From Spirogloea muscicola (lineage: Eukaryota; Streptophyta; Zygnematophyceae; Spirogloeales; Spirogloeaceae), in the NCBI GenBank assembly GCA_009602725.1, contig WELB01000315.1, positions 62,366 through 96,446 of the forward strand: a DNA stretch of 34,081 nt, written 5' to 3'. Both the position numbers and the translations under genes were made by a program. The notes under the pieces were generated by a model. It had not been told where the DNA came from, did no database searches, and saw only the letters and a list, made by a program, of their open reading frames with translations. Numbering within the stretch: the stretch's first letter is position 1; each line of letters opens with the position of its first letter. Positions 28,989 through 34,081 of the stretch are shown in pieces.

Positions 28989-30783
28989 GCTCACGCGCCG
29001 CGTGGCCACGGCTCGCCCGGTCGGCATCTGCTGCGGCTCGCTCGCTCATAACCAGCGCCGTGAATATCCAATCTCGTGGCTAATCTCGTAGCCCGAGATA
29101 GCTCCTGTGGCGCCGTCGGTCTGCGTGTTGCGAACGTCGCAAGCTCGTCGCTGATGGCGCTGGCGTCCCATGCCAGACTGATCGCTCCCGCGTCGGCCTC
29201 CTGTGTCCCGCGGCCTGCAGCTCCTGACTGCTGGCCGCCGAGCGTTGCCGTGCGCCGCGGCGGCAGCCTCTACTGCCTCACGTGCACGGCTGATCAGACG
29301 CTCCAGGTACTTCAGACATCCTCGTTCTCTCGAGATCTCATGCGTGCTGCCACTGCGTGAAAAAAACTTGGTCAACACCTGTGCAGGGAATGTCTGATCT
29401 TGAAAGGAATCATGCATGACTGTCGGCAACTTGGCACTGCTGTAGTGGATGCTTCTCAAGTCAGGCCCATCCGTACACATGCATGTTAGTGACTGGTATT
29501 GTGTGAGTGTGGAGAACGCTACAGTCGACGAGTTCCTTGCAACAAGTGTGCTGCTGCTCATTTGCATTGCATGCACAGGTGGTGGATGACATCAGCTACT
29601 GCGCAGGCGTCGGCTGCACAGCCAAGTACGGCAGCGCCAGGCCACGATGGGATGCAGTGGCGGGCCTGTGCCAGGCCTTGGAGCCGCCGACCGTGACCTG
29701 CCTTCCGGGCTTTGTGAGAGGCCAGCTCGGCTTTGTCTACGCACTCTACGCCTCAAGCCAAGTCCTCTGCAACGACATGACAATACATAGCAACACAATG
29801 GCAGTAATGCCATGTTCCCAAATGCTTGTCACTGACTTTTTATCATATATATTAGTAAATATGGAAATGCATATCACTTCGCAGGCATGCGAGACGCCGA
29901 TGTGGCCGTCTCCACGGGCAGTGCAGCCAAGTAGCGCCCTCCTGCCCAAGCCGCCAGTTACACTTGGGCCGCCCGTGCCTCGTCAATCCACGCCTGATAC
30001 AGCGCAGCCACCGGCACGTCCTCAAGCAAACCCACGGCCAGAGCCAGCCGCGCACTCCCCACTCGTCGTGCCCAACTCTCAACAGCCACCGCAGTCGCCA
30101 GGACCAGACTGCAGCGGCCATGGGACAGCCAATGCCGATGGCGCAGGCTGCAACTGCAGCGCCGGCTGGTTAACCAACCCTGCACAAGTGAGCTCCCCGC
30201 CCAGAGAAAGCTGCAGCATCCACACTATGCTCTGTGCACTATGTCAGCATGAAGTTGTGCACAGCGCCAAGGCTGACGGAAGATAAGAGCGCCGCAAGGC
30301 AGGGCATGACGGGTGTCGTCTTCTGCAACGTTCCCGTTGGTACACTCGCAGACCCTCCCGGCACAAAATCGTATCCAGTAACCCCCGCAGCTACTACGGG
30401 TAGCAACAGTCCAATGGCTGCACCCTCACCGACAGACACAAGCAATCTCTCTGACCTCGCCGACTCATCGTCTCAGCCCTTCCTCTCAAGGGTAAGCCCT
30501 GCCCTGTTCGAGAATGTCGCACCAACATGCAGCCAGCCATCGTCGCCTGGACAGTAATGCTTAGGACCCGCAACTGGCTTAGGACCCACAACTACTGGCC
30601 TCTGGAAAGTATCTTCAAATAAGGCAAAGCCTCATGCTTGTGGCTTGCATGGGACAGTTGGCAGGGATCGTTGTGCTTCTCGCCATCCTCCTCTGCTGCT
30701 GCTGCTGCTGCCGCCGACTGTGTTGCCGCAGAAGCAAGCCCAGTCGTTCAGAGGTGACAACACGGCTTGTCTTCGAGGTTTGA
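28899..30783 (+). CDS. Single-pass membrane protein with Cys-rich/EGF-like ectodomain (unknown function)
   Basis: Six exons join in phase: 28899-29019, 29092-29306, 29579-29761, 29885-30187, 30303-30491, 30658-30783, totalling 1,137 bases (378 residues plus stop). The start (CTCCATGG) opens MAAAAQRALA, eight Pro, eleven Leu, then AHA: a signal peptide with cleavage likely after AHA. The ectodomain has a Cys-rich part (DSSCG, SLYCLTCTA, ISYCAGVGCTA, VTCLPGFVRG, ACETP), a Pro-rich linker, and an EGF-like module CSGHGTANADGAGCNCSAGW followed by VVFCNVP. A Ser/Thr/Pro-rich stalk follows. The last exon is a membrane helix LAGIVVLLAILL, six Cys in a row, then a basic tail ending TTRLVFEV. Adjacent cysteines beside a helix suggest palmitoylation. 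I do not recognise the family; a surface adhesion or receptor role is inferred only from architecture. Confidence 0.72.
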
Positions 30784-31612
30784 TTTCTGGAACTTGCTCT
30801 TCGGCTCCACGGTGCAGCCAACTAAGTAGCAAGATGTGCTTCGCAAGCTCAGCACTCTTACAATCTGTGACCTGAATCTTGTGCCGGCACATCACAAGGC
30901 TGCATGCCCGCAGCCATGCACATCCTTACCAGTGCTCCTCTTCCTTCTCTCATCCAGCCCAGCAGGGTCGCTCCAGCATGGCACTTTCAAGTGCCCCCAC
31001 ATGATGTCCCATGGTTAGCCAGGGCGCGAGAGAGGGCAGCCAATTGATTGAGGCCAGGAGGTGAGAATCCCATTCTGCCATTCATCCAAGGATGGCTGAC
31101 AAATACGCCAGAGCGACTCTTTATTAGAACAGCGCGTCGAAGTATAACATTATTATTGCTGCCGCTGCTTGGCTCTAGCAGCTGTATTCATCCCAAAATC
31201 CTTTGATGCCGAAAGTAGCCCACAGATGTTGAGCGTGTTGATAGTCTTGTTGCATGCATATGTGACTGCTCTTACCACACCACTTGCAGTATGAATGAAA
31301 ATTGTACTCTTAGCACCAAAAAATATAACTTTTGGTGAATGATCAGGTGCATATTTGAGCTACAGGGCTTGCGCAGCGTGTGCTCAAGCCCTACTTACAC
31401 GTTCCTAACTGCTGATTCTCACCATGAATCAGCAAGCAAACGGGCCGTGCCTTGCCATAATAGCAACCGTCATGGGGCAACCAGGATAAGCTCCTTCTAA
31501 TGATGCCCTTCTGCATGTGTGCATGTAGAGCTTGACTAAGATTTATCAGAATGCTGAAGAAAGCTACAGCTCAGAAGCAACCCCTGCGTATTGCAAGGCG
31601 TCTAGGTGCTGT
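30784..31612. other. Convergent intergenic region
   Basis: The 3' regions of the membrane-protein gene and of the ureidoglycine aminohydrolase gene meet here. TTACA at about 31395 (TGTAA on the minus strand) lies 218 bases past the latter's stop and could be its poly(A) signal. No further gene is seen. Confidence 0.4.
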
Positions 31613-33766
31613 TTAGGTACGATGGAGCGGGTCCCGGTTGGTGTCCTTGTAAAGCAGATACCGAGACCTTGTCGCGCCCAGTGCGGCGTACCTGTGGCAG
31701 GGTACGGCCATTAAAAGGAAAAAGCAGAGGGCATCAGAAGGCGTCCAGTGCCGGACACTTGCAAGGTGTGATGCGGGGCAAAGCAATTCTCCCTGAGCAG
31801 ATAACATTTGCTACAGATGCAATGGTGGCGAAAATCTGGAAATCTAAAGACAATGCATTGTACACTTCTTGACCACCAGGTTTTGCAGGCAAGCCCAGCT
31901 TTGCTATAAAAGTCGAGATCATCAGCAATAGTGATGGCTGAGCAGCTCAAAGTGACCGCATGCACAAGCACACAAAACACTGTAATGAGCAGGGCACACC
32001 ACTGCGGCACAAATGGTGCCATCCAGATGACGTCCCCGGCCTGCACGGGGTACCTGGTCACAAGAAGGGTGGACTTCAGAGTATCAGCTGGCAGCTAGTA
32101 CGCTGAAATAGTACCAGCTACAAGTGAGGCGAAGCTGTTGCGTGGATCGTACCACATTGCAGGAGGCCGCCTGAGTCTGCCATCTTACCACTGATCATCC
32201 AGCCGGTAAATGCCTCGTCCCTCAAGGAGCAAAAGACCGTGCTGATTGTAGTGCACTTCCTGAAGCACGGAGCGAATGCATGAGGCAAGTATGAGGATGG
32301 CAGAAAGCTGTGCGACACCATGAAGGACGGCCCATGCGATCTCAATGTCTGGCGCCAGGTTGCCTTCCCATCAAACGACATATGAGCAACGAGGAGGCCT
32401 CCATCTCTCAATGTGGTGGACTGCAGCTGTAAGGTTGATGCAAAGCTTGAAGCTTGCACCACCTGAAAATTGTCTTGACCTTCATACGCAGACCATGTCC
32501 ATCTTACAATTGCCAGTTGCATTTGCAAAGACGAGTAGAGCGCCTGTAACTAGCGCGTCAGACGATGAGGTGGCTTTTGGGGGAGGACAAGCACCTTGAC
32601 ATTCAGGTACTCGCCAGGCTCAAAGTCCATAATCTGTGCATGCCAGCAGGTGAAAACCATGCCGCGGCCTGAGATGCTCACGCAGCTTGCAGGCTTGGTC
32701 GGCATGAAGGCAGCTGCCACTCACTGCCATCAAACCTCAGGAGCTTCACATTATCCAGAATCCTGGAAGAGCTCAGAGTCTCTGCAGCTGCAAAGCATGC
32801 TGCTACATTGGGTCCTCACGCACGTGGATGTTGAAGTCGTAAGCGGGCCCCGTGGGAAGCAGCTTCCGGAGTGCGAAAACCTGCAGACGAGCAGCACAAT
32901 CATACAGACCCAATCATGCATCTGGACAGACTACTGAGCCAAGCGTACATCTCAAATTTTGAGATCAACAGGGTCCAACTTGAAAGTGAGCTTCAGGCTG
33001 ACCTCGCCTGGCACTGCGACTACGGGCTGCTCATCTGTCGAGCCCACGGCGGCCTCGGGCATGTCGTCTGTGCCGCAACTTGGCTGGTACCTGGCGCAAC
33101 GGCAGCCCAGAACTTGCTGAGAATTGCAATCGGAGCAGCCTAAGAAGTACAAGGTGCATGGCATGCTCGGGTGGCTATTATGCACTTGGGTTTCTTCTTC
33201 GGACTTCCTTTGCTTCTTGTTTGAACAGCATATCAACTCAGTTTAGCCTTCGCACTTTTACATGGTACAGCCCACCGCCTGCCTTTCTCTTCTTACATGC
33301 GTTCAAAAACGGCAAGCACGGCTCCCGAAGGCGACGCCAGCGCGTGGGGCTGGCCAGCAGGGGCGTAAGCAAACGAGTCTGCCTGTCAAGGGCGACGGGA
33401 GCACAAATCAGGGGGGTGGTCAGAGCAGGGAGCTGGAGGTGCTGCGAGCCGCTCCAATCGACCGGCATGCGACACATGGTGGCTGGCAATCGCCATGGAG
33501 CTGAAGCATCGGCAGAGCGGGCCAAAGGAGGGGGGGAGATGCAGAATGGAGGACAGGGTAGGAGGGAGGGGAGGGGGGGGCCAACAGGGAGGAGGTGGGA
33601 GAGGGAGAGGGAGAGGGAGAAGGAGAGGCAGAGGGAGAGGGAGAGGCAGGGGGAGAGGCAGAGAGGTGCAGACCTGCAATCTCCTGACCAGACTCCCGGC
33701 CCGGAACTCGACCTCGCCCTTGATGACGAAGGCCAGCCTGAGCTCCCGCACGCCGGCCAGCTCCGG
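31613..33766 (-). CDS. UGLYAH: (S)-ureidoglycine aminohydrolase, 5'-partial
   Basis: Minus-strand exons: 33766-33689, 33382-33297, 33090-33003, 32880-32824, 32633-32595, 32259-32189, 32053-32000, 31691-31613. All join in phase. They encode LAFVIKGEVEF, DSFAYAPAGQPHALASPSG, AVLAVFERMYQPS, VGSTDEQPVVAVPGE, LRKLLPTGPAYDFNIH, IMDFEPGEYLNVK, EVHYNQHGLLLLEGRGIYRL, YPVQAGDVIWMAPFVPQW and YAALGATRSRYLLYKDTNRD with the stop at 31613. This is the bicupin of plant UGLYAH, which releases ammonia from (S)-ureidoglycine in allantoin (purine) catabolism. The Mn ligands of the second cupin are present: Glu, His and His in EVHYNQH and Gln in VPQW. In plants the enzyme acts in the ER. The N-terminal part, with any signal peptide, lies in unread exons or beyond the window. 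The 33766 exon start is the weakest border. Confidence 0.9.
33587..33665. repeat. GA-rich low-complexity run in an intron
   Basis: Repeats of GAGAGG/GGGAGA units lie between the two most upstream exons of the aminohydrolase gene. They create Arg/Gly/Glu-rich open frames on the plus strand that are not genes. On the transcribed strand it is a pyrimidine-rich tract. Confidence 0.8.
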
Positions 33767-34081
33767 CTTACAAGAGCGCAGCAGCCGGCAGGAGCACTCG
33801 CTCAAACAGTTGGCTTATCGGCACTTGCAGTGCCACTGCTCGGCAAGCAGCCCTGGGCCCAGCGCACCTCTCGACGCCAGTGAGGGGCGGGCCAGCAGTC
33901 CCGTTCGCTGCAGAACTCACAAGCAGAGGCAATCAGCTCAGACGACAACCTCGAGTGGCTGTGAATCGACAAGAAATGGGGCACAGTGATTTTGGTGGGG
34001 TGCGGGGAGGGGGGCAGTAGGAGGGAGGTGTCTGGAGGAGGAGGAAGGAGGGTCGCTTGAGGAGGAGGGAGGAGGAGGGGG
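33767..34081. other. Upstream part of the aminohydrolase gene region, no exon resolved
   Basis: The family's next motif upstream would be a stretch like SPAMGSHFVMYL; I do not find it here on the minus strand. The region is probably an intron with the remaining exons outside the window. The end (33990-34081) is a G/A-rich tract without coding sense. Confidence 0.4.

Noticed and set aside
28816-29049. Minus-strand poly-Gln/Ala frame
   Set aside because: It is the antisense of the (CTG)n signal-peptide codons of the plus-strand membrane-protein gene.
33495-33989. Gly/Arg-rich plus-strand frame
   Set aside because: It is the translation of the GA low-complexity run and the antisense of aminohydrolase exons.
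1-34081. CRISPR arrays, tRNA or rRNA genes
   Set aside because: No regularly spaced direct repeats with unique spacers and no cloverleaf or rRNA-like sequence was recognised by eye; a tRNA scan would be the decisive test.

Overview
This window is nuclear DNA from a eukaryote with intron-rich genes. GT-AG introns of roughly 70-700 bases join exons whose codon phases match. The gene set points to a green alga: a plant-type endo-beta-mannosidase, a plant-type ureidoglycine aminohydrolase, and Leu/Ala/Pro-rich, GC-rich exons. I infer a chlorophyte, possibly a trebouxiophyte; the sequence does not fix the species. Gene identities rest on motifs and family sequences known to me, not on a search. 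All exon borders were derived by hand from splice consensus and phase.

Layout. 1-2.0 kb: decayed 3' ends of non-LTR retrotransposons of the restriction-like-endonuclease (RLE) type, with tandem 3'-tail units. 2.35-3.71 kb (+): an NFKBIL1-like protein with an apparent frameshift. 4.8-10.04 kb (+): an ABCD4-type ABC half-transporter carrying a CblD/MMADHC-like cobalamin-chaperone domain between its membrane and ATPase domains. 10.72-11.08 kb (-): a two-exon hydrophilic small protein. 11.28-11.53 kb: assembly gap. 11.66-13.15 kb: more retrotransposon tails. 13.16-14.29 kb: a partly AT-rich non-genic stretch. 14.29-20.56 kb (-): mannosylglycoprotein endo-beta-mannosidase. 21.6-25.18 kb (-): an aldehyde dehydrogenase that loses its 5' end exactly where a retrotransposon tail begins. 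25.18-28.8 kb: retrotransposon remains. 28.90-30.78 kb (+): a secreted-ectodomain, single-pass membrane protein with an EGF-like module. 31.61-33.77 kb (-): (S)-ureidoglycine aminohydrolase, running off the window.

The main result is the transporter. In animals ABCD4 moves vitamin B12 across the lysosomal membrane, and MMADHC (CblD) works with MMACHC (CblC) on the cytosolic side to handle the released cofactor. Here the two proteins appear as one predicted polypeptide of 940 residues. The end of the membrane domain, the CblD-like domain and Walker A all lie in one uninterrupted 1.18-kb exon. This suggests direct hand-over of cobalamin from exporter to chaperone in this alga. The other genes look like ordinary metabolism (N-glycan breakdown, ureide catabolism, aldehyde oxidation) with no shared pathway visible.
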